This document shows, one piece after another, positions 32,681 to 42,249 of a stretch of DNA of 64,000 nt. Location of the stretch: the NCBI GenBank assembly GCA_033239005.1, contig BSQZ01000018.1, forward strand, positions 6,015,536 through 6,079,535. Reading direction: 5' to 3'. The DNA comes from Lamellibrachia satsuma. Taxonomy: Eukaryota; Annelida; Polychaeta; Sabellida; Siboglinidae. The translations under genes and the position numbers were made by a program. A model generated the notes under the pieces. That model ran no database searches, was not told where the DNA came from, and worked only from the letters and a program-made list of their open reading frames with translations. Position 1 is the first letter of the stretch; each line of letters begins with the position of its first letter.

Positions 32681-35600
32681 ATGTCGACTGTCGTATCTAG
32701 TCCTGGAGATCCACGCCGGCTGCAAGGGCCGCGCTCCGGCCGCCGACTGCCCTTCGATGGCCACACTTACTACCTCGATCTGCAGAAGTACCCAGGCCAA
32801 CGGCGGCTGGAGAGAGACATCGTGTACATGGGAGGTAAAGTTGACAAATTCCTATCGAACCAAGTCACGCACGTCGTCACAAGTAAACCGACAGTGTCGC
32901 CCAGCCGGAGCGGGTCTGGGTCGACCCCGGGCGCCGCCGGTCAGCACCTCGAGCCGGCCGTCCTTTCACGCGGCCTCGCACTGCTCAAGCTCTCCGGTCG
33001 CACTCAAAGTCCGGCCGGCGATAGAAAGTCCGGCGTAGCGGACCGGGCCAAGCAACTTGGCGTCGCCGTGATAACCGTATCAGACATCCTCGACCAGGTC
33101 CAACGACACGTCGAGACACGTGCGGATTTGGCACACATGCACCCGATTATCGCCCACGACACAGGGAAGACGGTCGTCAGGCAGCTGCGCGGGGTGTTTA
33201 TGAAGATCGACGATGACGGCGAGAGGTTCCGACCCATAATGCAACGCTTCCAGTCATTCCCTGCCGTCATCGCCGACTCGACCCATGACACGTCGCCGTT
33301 TCTGACCAACCAACACGTGAAAGCCGTGCTGAAGAAAATCGAAAGCACTCGATGCAGTTCGAAATCGACGAAAGCTGCTCGAAAGAAAACTTACATAAAA
33401 GACGGATTTTGTGAATTGTGCGAAACTTGTTTTGACGACGTGCAGCAGCATCGTCAGTCGGAGAAACACAAACAATACGCAAACTGCGACGACAACTACG
33501 CATCGCTCGACGATGTCATCGGGAAACTGTCATCCATCGAAGACATGTTATCTACCTTTCACTCGGTGTCGTCTGCTCGTGATTGTTTATGCAACACCGC
33601 TTGCCACGCTGACCTAACCAGTTTTTTTGACAAAGTTGCTGATCCTGTCCATTTAATAGATGACAGAGTGTGTGACAAAGCTGTTTATCCAGTCCAAATG
33701 ACAGATGACAGAATGTGTGACGATGTTGCTGATCCAGTCCGTATGACAGATGACAGAATGTGTGACAAAACTGTTGATCCAGTCCATATGACAGATGACA
33801 GAATATGTGACAAAGCTGTTGATCCAGTCCATATGACAGATGACAGAATGTGTGACGATGTTGCTGATCCAGTCCGTATGACAGATGACAGAATGTGTGA
33901 CAAAACTGTTGATCCAGTCCATATGACAGATGACAGAATATGTGACAAAGCTGTTGATCCAGTCCATATGACAGATGACAGAATGTGTGACGATGTTGCT
34001 GATCCAGTCCGTATGACAGATGACAGAATGTGTGACAAAACTGTTGATCCAGTCCATATGACAGATGACAGAATATGTGACAAAGCTGTTGATCCATTCC
34101 ATATGACAGATGACAGAATGTGTGACGATGTTGCTGATCCAGTCCGTATGGCAGATGACAGAATGTGTGACAAAACTGTTGATCCAGTCCATATGACAGA
34201 TGACAGAATGTGTGACAAAGCTGTTGATCCAGTCCATACGACATATGACAGAATATGTGACAAAGATGTTGATCCAGTCCATTTGACAGATGACAGAAAG
34301 TGTGACACAACTGTGGCGGAAGATGAAAACAACAACACAAACAAAACAAAGTCACCTGTTAAAATGTTCCATGGAAAGCATTCTCCATCGGACGATTACG
34401 TGACAAAGCTCATAAATCTCGCTGATGAGTTGCAAGGACCGTTGAGCCTGTCTGTACTGCAACCGTGCGTAGCGCAAGCTGAGTGTTCTACACCAAATGA
34501 AAACATCGACCAGATTGATTGTATAACCGGTGGTGCCGGCGAAACGGCCTGTGTGATGGCCAGTGCGTGTGTAGACAATCCACAGTGCGATTTTACGACG
34601 TGCAGTGAACCGGATAACAGACCGACCGTGGAAGGACATTGGGATGTGAAGATGATCGACGATGGTGGCTGGGACTACGCTCGGTGCCAAGGAGAGAGCC
34701 TCGGGGAGACCTGGGCAGAAGCTGTGGACACTGAACAGTCTGGATCCACTGAGGAGTATCCACTTCCCCCAGGTTTCGTTGCTAGGACATGGACAGAAGC
34801 GCCGGACGTGGAGCCGAGTGGGTCGACGGAGGAGTATTCCCTGCCCCCTGTTTGGATGCAGGATGACGAGATTAGTGACGCAAGTCGCGGTGGGCATGCG
34901 GACCGTGCATATGTCTCAGAAACCAGAAGTCTAGAACGCGCGACTTTCAAAGGTGTGGAACATCAGCGACAAAGCAAAGAATGTGACGCGCCGCGCGGCC
35001 GTTTGTGCGATGCTGTGGACGAAACGAGATGCTACAATGATACCGATGACTTCGATGTTATCTCACGCGATGCGTCTCAAAAGAACAGAGACAATCACAG
35101 TGTCAGCGCAACACACGATGACCGGTCATGTGATGTTACACACGATGACCGGTCATGTGATGTTACACACGATGACCGGTCTTGTGCTGTGACACACGAT
35201 GACCGGTCCTGTGCTATGGCACACGAAGTAGCTCTAACTAACTTCAGTGTGTCATATGCAGACATTTACAAAATGCTTGATGATATCGATACTCCGGTTA
35301 CGCAATTGATATCCGTTGGTAATACATCAGTTTCACCCTGTGGCATCGAAGTTAACGATCACGCAGACGAATTTCCTTCATTAACACATCTGCTTGAAGT
35401 CGTCGATGATTTGCAAACGTCGTGTTTAGATGGAAACATTATCTCGGACTACTTGAACGAGGTCCCTACATCTGAGGTGGATGTCGTCACGATCGATGGT
35501 GCTATTTCAGAGCGTGAGCAGTCAACCGTGGAGCCGTTGTGTTGTTCTGTGGAAGGTCGGTACAGTTGTGTTATGGACGACGTTCTGTGCGCGGGTTCGT

Positions 35601-36346
35601 TACACCAACAACAGTTGTCCGGTGAACTAAATACATGCATATCGTCTAACATCCTGCCTGGCGTACCACCTCCCGGGGCGGATGTGGCTACTTTCAACAT
35701 GGGCGAATCAGACAGGTGTTACGACAGCGAGTCATTGCGATGTCGTTGGGTGGACACTGTCAGAACGCCTAATGGTTACTCCGAAGATGTTACGTGGCGA
35801 AATCGACGCCCTAGCGTTGTAGCATTGCAGAGTCATCCAACCATTTCGCGGCAAGTTTGTTCGTCGCCGTTGACTGCAAGAAAACCTAAAGTTCCTAAGC
35901 TATTGCAACCGCAATCATCGGCAGGTGGCGACATCTGCCAGACAACAATTGCGACACACGTTTCAGCCGAGTCCAATACTGAGGCAGTGTCGTTAACGAA
36001 AATGTCTGCTGTTGCATCACGATCTCAGTATGATTACGACACAAACACCGCAGGGTTAGCGCCGATAAAGACGGGCAACACACGCAGATGTGAATCACAA
36101 AACGGTGAAACTGTAGCGGCAGACAAATGGACGGTAACGCCATCTGGGGGAATGTCAGTGAAGCTGAGTCGAGTCGCGCTCACTCCGTCTAACCGTCAAG
36201 GTGGAGTCACATGGTCGGTGGAGAAGTGTGGCGATTGTTCTCTGAGATTTAGCGTCAACAAACAACACGTGGCATCGGCAGCCGACAAAAACAATGATGT
36301 GATTCCAGTGTCTCGCGACACAACGAAACGACGGAAATTGTTTTAA
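32681..36346 (+). CDS. DBF4: DBF4-type regulatory subunit of CDC7 kinase, 1221 aa
   Basis: DBF4 binds and activates CDC7, which phosphorylates MCM helicase subunits to fire replication origins (family knowledge). Residues here count from the ATG at 32681, the first ATG in frame after an in-frame TGA at 32489. Motif N/BRCT-like: LPFDGHTYYLDLQKYPGQRR to about 70 (ERDIVYMGGKVDKFLSNQVT, HVVTS), with a second half LGVAVITVSDILDQV near 125-140. Motif M: about 155-200, FMKIDDDGERFRPIMQRF. Motif C zinc finger: C244-x2-C247-x9-H257-x5-H263, the family's spacing, in GFCELCETCFDD and VQQHRQSEKH. After the finger comes a long, acidic, repeat-rich tail unlike vertebrate DBF4 in length. The C-terminus is KRRKLF. 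The whole coding region is one exon. It is alternatively a DBF4B-like paralogue. Confidence 0.9.
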   Translation: MSTVVSSPGDPRRLQGPRSGRRLPFDGHTYYLDLQKYPGQRRLERDIVYMGGKVDKFLSNQVTHVVTSKPTVSPSRSGSGSTPGAAGQHLEPAVLSRGLALLKLSGRTQSPAGDRKSGVADRAKQLGVAVITVSDILDQVQRHVETRADLAHMHPIIAHDTGKTVVRQLRGVFMKIDDDGERFRPIMQRFQSFPAVIADSTHDTSPFLTNQHVKAVLKKIESTRCSSKSTKAARKKTYIKDGFCELCETCFDDVQQHRQSEKHKQYANCDDNYASLDDVIGKLSSIEDMLSTFHSVSSARDCLCNTACHADLTSFFDKVADPVHLIDDRVCDKAVYPVQMTDDRMCDDVADPVRMTDDRMCDKTVDPVHMTDDRICDKAVDPVHMTDDRMCDDVADPVRMTDDRMCDKTVDPVHMTDDRICDKAVDPVHMTDDRMCDDVADPVRMTDDRMCDKTVDPVHMTDDRICDKAVDPFHMTDDRMCDDVADPVRMADDRMCDKTVDPVHMTDDRMCDKAVDPVHTTYDRICDKDVDPVHLTDDRKCDTTVAEDENNNTNKTKSPVKMFHGKHSPSDDYVTKLINLADELQGPLSLSVLQPCVAQAECSTPNENIDQIDCITGGAGETACVMASACVDNPQCDFTTCSEPDNRPTVEGHWDVKMIDDGGWDYARCQGESLGETWAEAVDTEQSGSTEEYPLPPGFVARTWTEAPDVEPSGSTEEYSLPPVWMQDDEISDASRGGHADRAYVSETRSLERATFKGVEHQRQSKECDAPRGRLCDAVDETRCYNDTDDFDVISRDASQKNRDNHSVSATHDDRSCDVTHDDRSCDVTHDDRSCAVTHDDRSCAMAHEVALTNFSVSYADIYKMLDDIDTPVTQLISVGNTSVSPCGIEVNDHADEFPSLTHLLEVVDDLQTSCLDGNIISDYLNEVPTSEVDVVTIDGAISEREQSTVEPLCCSVEGRYSCVMDDVLCAGSLHQQQLSGELNTCISSNILPGVPPPGADVATFNMGESDRCYDSESLRCRWVDTVRTPNGYSEDVTWRNRRPSVVALQSHPTISRQVCSSPLTARKPKVPKLLQPQSSAGGDICQTTIATHVSAESNTEAVSLTKMSAVASRSQYDYDTNTAGLAPIKTGNTRRCESQNGETVAADKWTVTPSGGMSVKLSRVALTPSNRQGGVTWSVEKCGDCSLRFSVNKQHVASAADKNNDVIPVSRDTTKRRKLF
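33629..34303 (+). repeat. in-frame 45-base coding repeat in DBF4, 15 units
   Basis: Fifteen 15-residue units of the form D-K-x-V-D-P-V-H-M-T-D-D-R-M-C (residues about 317-541). Three unit types (DDVADPVR, DKTVDPVH, DKAVDPVH) recur in fixed order, giving a 135-base higher-order repeat. No unit breaks the frame. It encodes an acidic, regularly Cys-spaced, probably extended region. Confidence 0.97.
34708..34855 (+). repeat. degenerate duplicated block in DBF4
   Basis: Two related segments encode TWAEAVDTEQSGSTEEYPLP and TWTEAPDVEPSGSTEEYSLP, a roughly 28-residue direct repeat. Confidence 0.85.
35111..35218 (+). repeat. in-frame 27-base coding repeat in DBF4, 4 units
   Basis: Four 9-residue units T-H-D-D-R-S-C-D-V (last two C-A-V / C-A-M). 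It shares the D-D-R-x-C core with the upstream 15-residue repeats although the DNA units differ. Confidence 0.95.
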
Positions 36347-36515
36347 CTATAACGTTAAACGTCTTTTGTATTGATGAGTGTTTCCGATCAGTCAGTATTA
36401 TTTATAATTATTCCAAGTTTTACTTGATTCTGTTTTGAATCGAATCTTTTATGGAGTTATTCATGCACAATGTATATGTAAGTTTACATTTCTTTGCCAA
36501 CACGTAATAGCTGTT

Positions 36516-36521
36516 AATAAA
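36516..36521 (+). terminator. polyadenylation signal of DBF4 (AATAAA)
   Basis: aataaa, 170 bases after the stop codon at 36344-36346. Confidence 0.7.
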
Positions 36522-36549
36522 CTGTTCTTTATAATCTTTTTTATCAATG

Positions 36550-37000
36550 GTTTCATCGATGTTAGATGGAAACCTTAGTAATCTACTTCGTATGTTGAAA
36601 AGGGGAGCAAACGGTTCATAGCACCCCCGCCATACAAGTCGAGCATGCTAGATGTTGCATCTGCAAAAATAACTGCTGAAAATTGGCCGCGTCAACATAG
36701 AACTTACTTCCCTTGATCAGTTGTGATTATTTCTACTGCTATACAGCAAATTGGTCTTTACACTGGAATGTGGAGCAGTGGACCGTCGAGTCTGGCCCTA
36801 TTATTTTGTGAACTTATTCCAATATAACCGGAAACGTTTTAATAAACCTTAGGGTTTAGCTAAATCCGGTGCTTTAGGCACCCTCGTTATTATGACACCC
36901 AGGTGTTTTTATATTGTCTTGTGGTTCCATAACGCATTGAAGTCACATTGTGTGTTGAGCAGCCAAAATTGTTTCATGCAAGTCTTGTCGCTGCTAGGTT
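36550..37000. other. intergenic, nothing recognised
   Basis: Unique AT-leaning sequence downstream of DBF4. Confidence 0.4.
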
Positions 37001-37002
37001 AC

Positions 37003-37036
37003 GTTCAGAAAGCGCTAAAGGTAGCGCCTTCTGAAC
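37003..37036. repeat. 15-bp near-perfect inverted repeat with four-base loop
   Basis: gttcagaaagcgcta, loop aagg, tagcgccttctgaac: one mismatch in fifteen pairs. It lies next to an (AT)n tract and may be a miniature element or a hairpin. Confidence 0.8.
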
Positions 37037-37045
37037 CTACTCAAG

Positions 37046-37146
<101 letters not shown>

Positions 37147-37404
37147 ACTGGTCCATTACATATGAAGACACCATAGCGCGCCACCTGGGAGAAATAGTTG
37201 AGCATAGCTGGAATATGGAACTCTTTAAAGTGCCTATGGTACTGTTTTTGCTCACATTGATATATAAACAATCTTAAACTAATTAATTTGCTAATTTTTT
37301 TTCGAATTAGGTATATAAATAATTTCCGCCAGGAAACAATAGTTTTCTTTTGAGTAAGAGACACCGGAAATGACGTCAGTGGCGGACAGTACTTAGTTAT
37401 GCAC

Positions 37405-37515
37405 AATTGTTCGCAACTCTAAGCGTGTTTTTGTACGATTGTTCCAAGTTACGTAATGTTTGTCAAACGTCCTCAATAGTTCCTTCGTACGGTATGAATG
37501 CTTCGTGAAACAACA
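37405..37515 (-). repeat. dispersed repeat, copy 3 (minus orientation)
   Basis: Reverse complement similar to 12114-12300; same orientation as 17825-17990 (shared tacgattgttcc.agtt.cgt and ttccttcgtac.gta.gaa.gc). Confidence 0.55.
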
Positions 37516-37594
37516 CCTCCTAGGAGACATACCCCCACTGACGACACAAATGGCGCGACTGGATTAGAACAAAATACCTGCGAAAGCGAATTAT

Positions 37595-37662
37595 CACACG
37601 CACGCACACACACACACGCGCGCGCGCACGCACGCATGCATGCATGTATGTATGTATATATT
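37595..37662. repeat. AC / CG / ATGT simple repeats
   Basis: cacacgcacgcacacacaca, then cgcgcgcgca, then catgcatgtatgtatgtata. Confidence 0.9.
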
Positions 37663-37664
37663 TG

Positions 37665-38290
37665 TCAGAAAATGTGATGATTTCGCAGCTGTTTTTTCTA
37701 ATCCTTCGCAGCGATTTCGCATAAACCGCCTGGTTGGCAAGGCAACGCGACTATTGTTTACGACTTGTTACGTCACTTAAGTAAAAAATTGCATATGGAC
37801 ACACGCGTATACGTAACAGAAACATGCGTGACGTTATTTTATTCCTATACGCATTTTCAATGCAAACACTATCCACAATTGTATGCAATTGAAACAGAGA
37901 GATTTTTTGGCAAAATGTAGGTGCATACCAAATGAAATAAAGTTGTGCGGAATCTGCACATCAAAATTAATGTAAGTTGTGGCAGTGGTGAAATCGTGAG
38001 TGACTTACATTACATTCACTATGTGGCGCCACTGGTGGGCGTTTGCGCGCGGGTATAACATTTTAGTTACACTTACCTCACCTTATCTGTTGAGCGCTGC
38101 ACGCCGGCACTGTCGCATTGTACAGTCACGTGAAATGTTGGTTACTTCATTTGTCATTTAATGAGTTTATAAATTGCAACATGATAATGTTTTGAATTTG
38201 TACATAAAAAGGGTTGTTTCTATTAGCAGTATTGTCGTATCATGCAGCTCAGTAAAATGTGTTGATCGTTGAATCGCCCTTTAACCGTAA
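37665..38290. other. no gene recognised upstream of the tRNA gene
   Basis: Unique sequence. No exon or RNA is supported. Confidence 0.4.
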
Positions 38291-38291
38291 T

Positions 38292-38381
38292 CTCGCGATA
38301 GCTCAGTTGGTAGAGCGGAGGACTGTAGTGGTTGAAATGGCTGTTATCCTTAGGTCGGCGGTTCGACTCCGTCTCGCGAGA
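38292..38381 (+). tRNA. tRNA-Tyr (GTA) with 17-base intron
   Basis: The acceptor stem ctcgcga pairs exactly with tcgcgag, with A as discriminator (38381). A-box tagctcagttggtagagc, anticodon arm gagga-ctGTAg/a-tcctt, and T arm ggcgg-ttcgact-ccgtc (one G-T pair) all fold. The anticodon GTA (38325-38327) is followed after one base by a 17-base intron at 38329-38345, the canonical position between 37 and 38. The mature tRNA is 73 bases with discriminator. A T-run at about 38390 gives a Pol III terminator. Confidence 0.95.
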
Positions 38382-38389
38382 ATGCGAAC

Positions 38390-38400
38390 TTTTTTTTCTT
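38390..38400 (+). terminator. Pol III T-tract terminator
   Basis: An oligo-T run (cttttttttc) directly downstream of the tRNA-Tyr gene. Confidence 0.8.
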
Positions 38401-38885
38401 CTCTCTGCTTTCATTTGTTCTTAAACATTATAATAATCATTTTATAGCATATGTAAGAATTTCTCTAATCCGATTTTTTATGTCACGTTTGTGTGTGTTT
38501 AAATTTATGTTTTGAGGAACCACCTCGTCAGATAACACTGTGATATGATTCACTTAACCAGTTTGTTTTAGATCACGTTAATCAAAGTGTGCGGATAAAC
38601 GAGACATGACTGTACCGTCCAGCAATATAGGTTTCACAACACATGTGCTCTGATACAGTCACCTCTTTGAACCACAACCGTGTGCAACTGCTTGTTAAAT
38701 GGACTATTGCAATATACATGTTTCCATAGTACTTTTGAAAGATGACTTTCTTGAAACGTAAAGTAACTTTAAAGGGTTGTTGCATATACAGCTGAACCTC
38801 GTTAATCCGGACGTGTTGGTCCCCGGTGTATATGTCCGTATTAATGAGTTTCCTGAATAAAAGAATCGTACAATTAGCGTTTGGA
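38400..38885. other. no gene recognised
   Basis: Unique AT-rich sequence; short frames only. Confidence 0.4.
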
Positions 38886-38889
38886 AATT

Positions 38890-39560
38890 CCTACTTTACG
38901 TTACTTTATCCATCCGCTTGTACCGGGGGTGTCGCGGGGAGATGAAGGTGACGATCAGCAGCAAGCCGGAATGCCTGGAGAGGGGGATGTCGTGTTTCTT
39001 CAGTGTCTCTTTGACACTTGCAATACAAGTTTTTCTTGGTCTCCCCCTCGCTTTGAAGCCTGCCATCATGATGTTGTATGCCTTGAGGGCCAGTTGATTG
39101 GTGGCCATGTGTGTCAGATGTCCAAACCACTCGATTCTCTCTTGTATGTAGTAGTGGGCTGGTGTTGTTGTACATAGTGGTGGACTGGTGTTGTTGTATA
39201 TAGTGGTGGGCTGGTGTTGTTCCGACCACTTCCCTCATGTACTCATTTTTTTCATGTCTCATCTGGTCTCGTTGACGGCTCTTCTTAGACGTCTCATCTC
39301 GCAGGTGGTGATCTTTCTTTCAAGGCTTTTGGTCAGGGTCCATGTCTGGCTCTGGTCAGGGTGGGGATGAAGATGGAGTTGATGAGCTTAGCTTTGGTGT
39401 CGATGGGGATGTTGGGGTGTTCCAGGAGCGGTGCGAGCTGGTAGCTGACATTGTTTGCTTTCTGAACTTTTGTTTAGACTTCTCTGTTAAATCGTCCATC
39501 TTCTGTAAATATGCAGCTGAGGTACTTGAACTCGGTCACTTGCTGGAGTTGAGTGCCGTT
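38890..39560 (-). pseudogene. LINE reverse-transcriptase C-terminus (3' part of an interrupted element)
   Basis: The minus strand encodes THMATNQLALKAYNIMMAGF, KARGRPRKTCIASVKETLKK, and LSRHSGLLLIVTFISPRHP, a typical LINE C-terminal segment (G-H-x-x-R/H-M then G-R-P-R-K). Frames are broken. Its 5' continuation is found at 42250-43200 beyond the arrays and an insert, so this is one old element split apart. Confidence 0.75.
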
Positions 39561-40026
39561 GATATTGAGTTTGCTGTGTGTTCTGCTCACCTTCATTGTC
39601 TCGGTCTGGCTGATGTTGATGTTGAGTTTGCTGGGTGTTCTGGTCACCTTCATTGTCTCGGTCTGGCTGATGTTGATGTTGAATTTGTTGGGTTTCTGCT
39701 CACCTTCATTGTCTCGGTCTGGCTGATGTTGATGTTGAGTTTGTTGGGTTTCTGCTCACCTTCATTATCTCGGTCTGGCTGATGTTGATGTTGAATTTGT
39801 TGGGTTTCTGCTCACCTTCATTATCTCGGTCTGGCTGATGTTCGTGTTGAGTTTGCTGGGTTTCTGCTCACCTTCATTGTCTCGGTCTGGCTGATGTTCG
39901 TGTTAAGTTTGCTGGGTTTCTGCTCACCTTCATTGTCTCGGTCTGGCTGATGTTCGTGTTAAGTTTGCTGGGTTTCTGCTCACCTTCATTGTCTCGGTCT
40001 GGCTGATGTTCGTGTTGAGTTTGCTG
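39558..40026 (-). repeat. 56/57-base array derived from LINE coding sequence, array 1, about 8 copies
   Basis: The unit contains caccttcattgtctcggtct followed by ggctgatgtt.(a/g)tgttgagttt. On the minus strand it reads SQTETMKVSITPSKLNTNI, a 19-residue piece that normally follows the F-A-D-D region of this LINE (M-K-I-S-I-S-Q-T-E-T-M-K is still present once at 42260-42300). Confidence 0.9.
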
Positions 40027-40193
40027 CTAGGCTAGCGTTGGGCCTAAAATCTGTTTAGCCAATTTGGCTAAAGGTTCAAATTTACTTTAGCCAAATGAGA
40101 TTTTGTTTAGCCATTTTTTTAGCAGACACTAAGATGACAAAACGTCAAAATAAAAAAACATGACATAAAAAATGTGTTATGGCCTCGTAAAAA

Positions 40194-40209
40194 AAGAAAC
40201 TAGTTTCTT
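40194..40209. repeat. 16-base perfect palindrome, copy 1
   Basis: aagaaactagtttctt, preceded by ggcctcgtaaaaaa. Confidence 0.85.
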
Positions 40210-40559
40210 GTCCCCGCCCATTTCCTTTTTTGTCTCCGCCTCCTGTTTTATTTACTATTAAAAAAGATTATTTTAAAAAGTGTTTCCGGTTCTGTGAAGA
40301 AATCTTTGTTGAAACAAAATTTGCTGTACGAAGTACTGTTATACTCTTTCAGTTCACTCGTTAGTCATCATACAAGGTGTAGGGATGTATGTGCATTCTA
40401 CAGAGTCTAAAATAAGATTAAAAAATGATGATGCCTTGCATTAAATAGTCTTGGCAGACTCATTTACAAAATTCCAGTCTCAATCAGTATAAATACCATT
40501 CAGGTGTATGCCTGTGATACATACTAATGAAACCATGGTCAAACCTGCACATGACATTT

Positions 40560-40762
40560 ATAAATATATTCAACATTGCGTTTGCTTCTTGTTTCTTTCT
40601 GGTCAATTTAAGTAGTGTTCCGGTGTAACAGGTATGTGCCATATTACATTTACGTAAATGTTTCTATAAATATATTCAACATTCCGTTTGCTTCTTGTTT
40701 CTTTCTAGTCAATTTAAGTAGTGTTCCTGTGTAACAGGTATGTGCCATATTATATTACGTAA
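40560..40762. repeat. tandem duplication of about 100 bases
   Basis: tataaatatattcaacatt.cgtttgcttcttgtt... and agtgttcc.gtgtaacaggt recur about 100 bases apart with few changes. Confidence 0.9.
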
Positions 40763-40966
40763 ATGTTTCTATTCATCTGCCATTCCAACTAAAAAGTAAG
40801 GTGTTTGACAATGGAATGGCAGGCTATATATATACATCATTGGCATGTCCCATATTGCATCGAAAAAACTACAGCTTATCAACCACAGTGAACATCTAAG
40901 ACATGGCGGCCATCTTCGAAACTAATACCAAAAAATTCATAAATAATAAAGGCCTCCCTCTAACTT

Positions 40967-40990
40967 AAAAAAGAAACTAGTTTCTTTTTT
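40967..40990. repeat. 24-base perfect palindrome, copy 2
   Basis: The same aagaaactagtttctt core as 40194-40209, extended to 24 perfectly palindromic bases by flanking A and T runs. It is also preceded by ggcctc. Confidence 0.85.
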
Positions 40991-41892
40991 ACTAGGCCTA
41001 ATATACGATATATTATATAAACATAATATACGTATATTAAACACATGGATAGTCACAAGAGAATATGACACCAATATAAATTAACATAACAACGTTTAAT
41101 TATAAATATATAATACAAGAAAATCGAGCACACACACTGCAAATCTCCAACACTGAGAACGTCACCATGATGATACAAGTGTCGCCCCAAATGTCCACCA
41201 CCACTATTCTGGTCTCTGCGACAGTGTCCACCCGTTTCACTAAGAGTGAATCCTGGACGCTGCTCCTTCACCGTACAGATCTTGAAGGCATCCTCGTGAA
41301 AGCGTTCTTAGCTGTCGGGAGACGGTGCATCACTTGCGTCAACACTGTCCGCCTATGGGCGATAATCGCCGAGTTCGCGTGATCGTTCGCAGTGACGAAG
41401 TCTATCTGTCTCTGGCGCTTCGGCAGTAACATCGATCTCCGGTGGTCTGCACATATATCGTGTTTTGCCAAGTCTTCTTGGGCTTGGCGCAGTCCTTCCC
41501 GGTGACAAACACGTTCTTGCTTTCGCGTGCACGCAAACTTTGCAGCCAAATATGTGGCTTTTGCTATCGTGAATAAGCCACGCAAAACGTACGAACCAGT
41601 TCGCCTTTTTCCTTTCCGCGATCTTCGCCGGCCGAAGTACATTTACGAATCATTTTAACCGATAACAAATTTAAAAACTGCGAGGAAGTGAGCTCCCATA
41701 TGTTAAGGTTATAATATTATTTTGTAGCTGCCCAGCAGGATGCAAACTTTCGCTGAGAGCAATTCCATCATTGGCTTACACATTCGCTTACACGAAAATG
41801 CGCGTTAACATGATCGTAAATGCGTTTCGCCAAATTGGCGAAGAGTTTTGTTTTCCTTTCGCCAAATGGGAAACCGTTTCGCCTATGGCGCA

Positions 41893-42190
41893 ATTGGCGA
41901 GTTTGCTGGGTGTTATGCTCACCTTCATTGTCTCGGTCTGGCTGATGTTCGTGTTGAGTTTGCTGGGTGTTATGCTCACCTTCATTGTCTCGGTCTGGCC
42001 GATGTTCGTGTTGAGTTTGCTGGGTGTTATGCTCACCTTCATTGTCTCGGTCTGGCTGATGTTCGTGTTGAGTTTGCTGGGTTTCTGCTCACCTTCATTG
42101 TCTCGGTCTGGCTGATGTTCGTGTTGAGTTTGCTGGGTTTCTGCTCACCTTCATTGTCTCGGTCTGGCTGATGTTCGTGTTGAATTTGCT
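41893..42190 (-). repeat. 56/57-base LINE-derived array, array 2, about 5 copies
   Basis: Same unit as 39558-40026 (minus-strand SQTETMKVSITPSKLNTNI). It is followed by the truncated insert start gctaggctagcgctgggcct. Confidence 0.9.
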
Positions 42191-42249
42191 GCTAGGCTAG
42201 CGCTGGGCCTAAAATCTGTTTAGCCAATTTGGTTAAAGGTTCAAATTTA

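Larger units (their letters stand above)
40027..41890. mobile_element. unclassified insert between two LINE-derived arrays
   Basis: It starts gctaggctagcgttgggcct; a truncated second copy of this start (about 65 bases) lies at 42190-42257. Near the left edge is a 19-base palindrome (tttagccaatttggctaaa, 40054-40072) followed by ctttagccaaatgagatttt. Near the right edge is a related palindrome (ttcgccaaattggcgaa, 41826-41842) followed by ctttcgccaaatgggaaacc. Between them are two copies of a gaaactagtttc palindrome, a 107-base tandem duplication, and a 124-codon minus-strand frame (41268-41642, RSRKGKRRTGSYVLRGLFTI...) that I do not recognise. It is probably a transposable element of unknown class. 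Confidence 0.45.

Noticed and set aside
33552..34355. Minus-strand frames of 209-267 codons opposite DBF4
   Set aside because: They are shadows of the in-frame 45-base repeat on the coding strand.
41268..41642. 124-codon basic minus-strand frame as a histone-like gene
   Set aside because: No histone signature residues could be matched. It lies inside an unclassified insert and is left undescribed as a gene.
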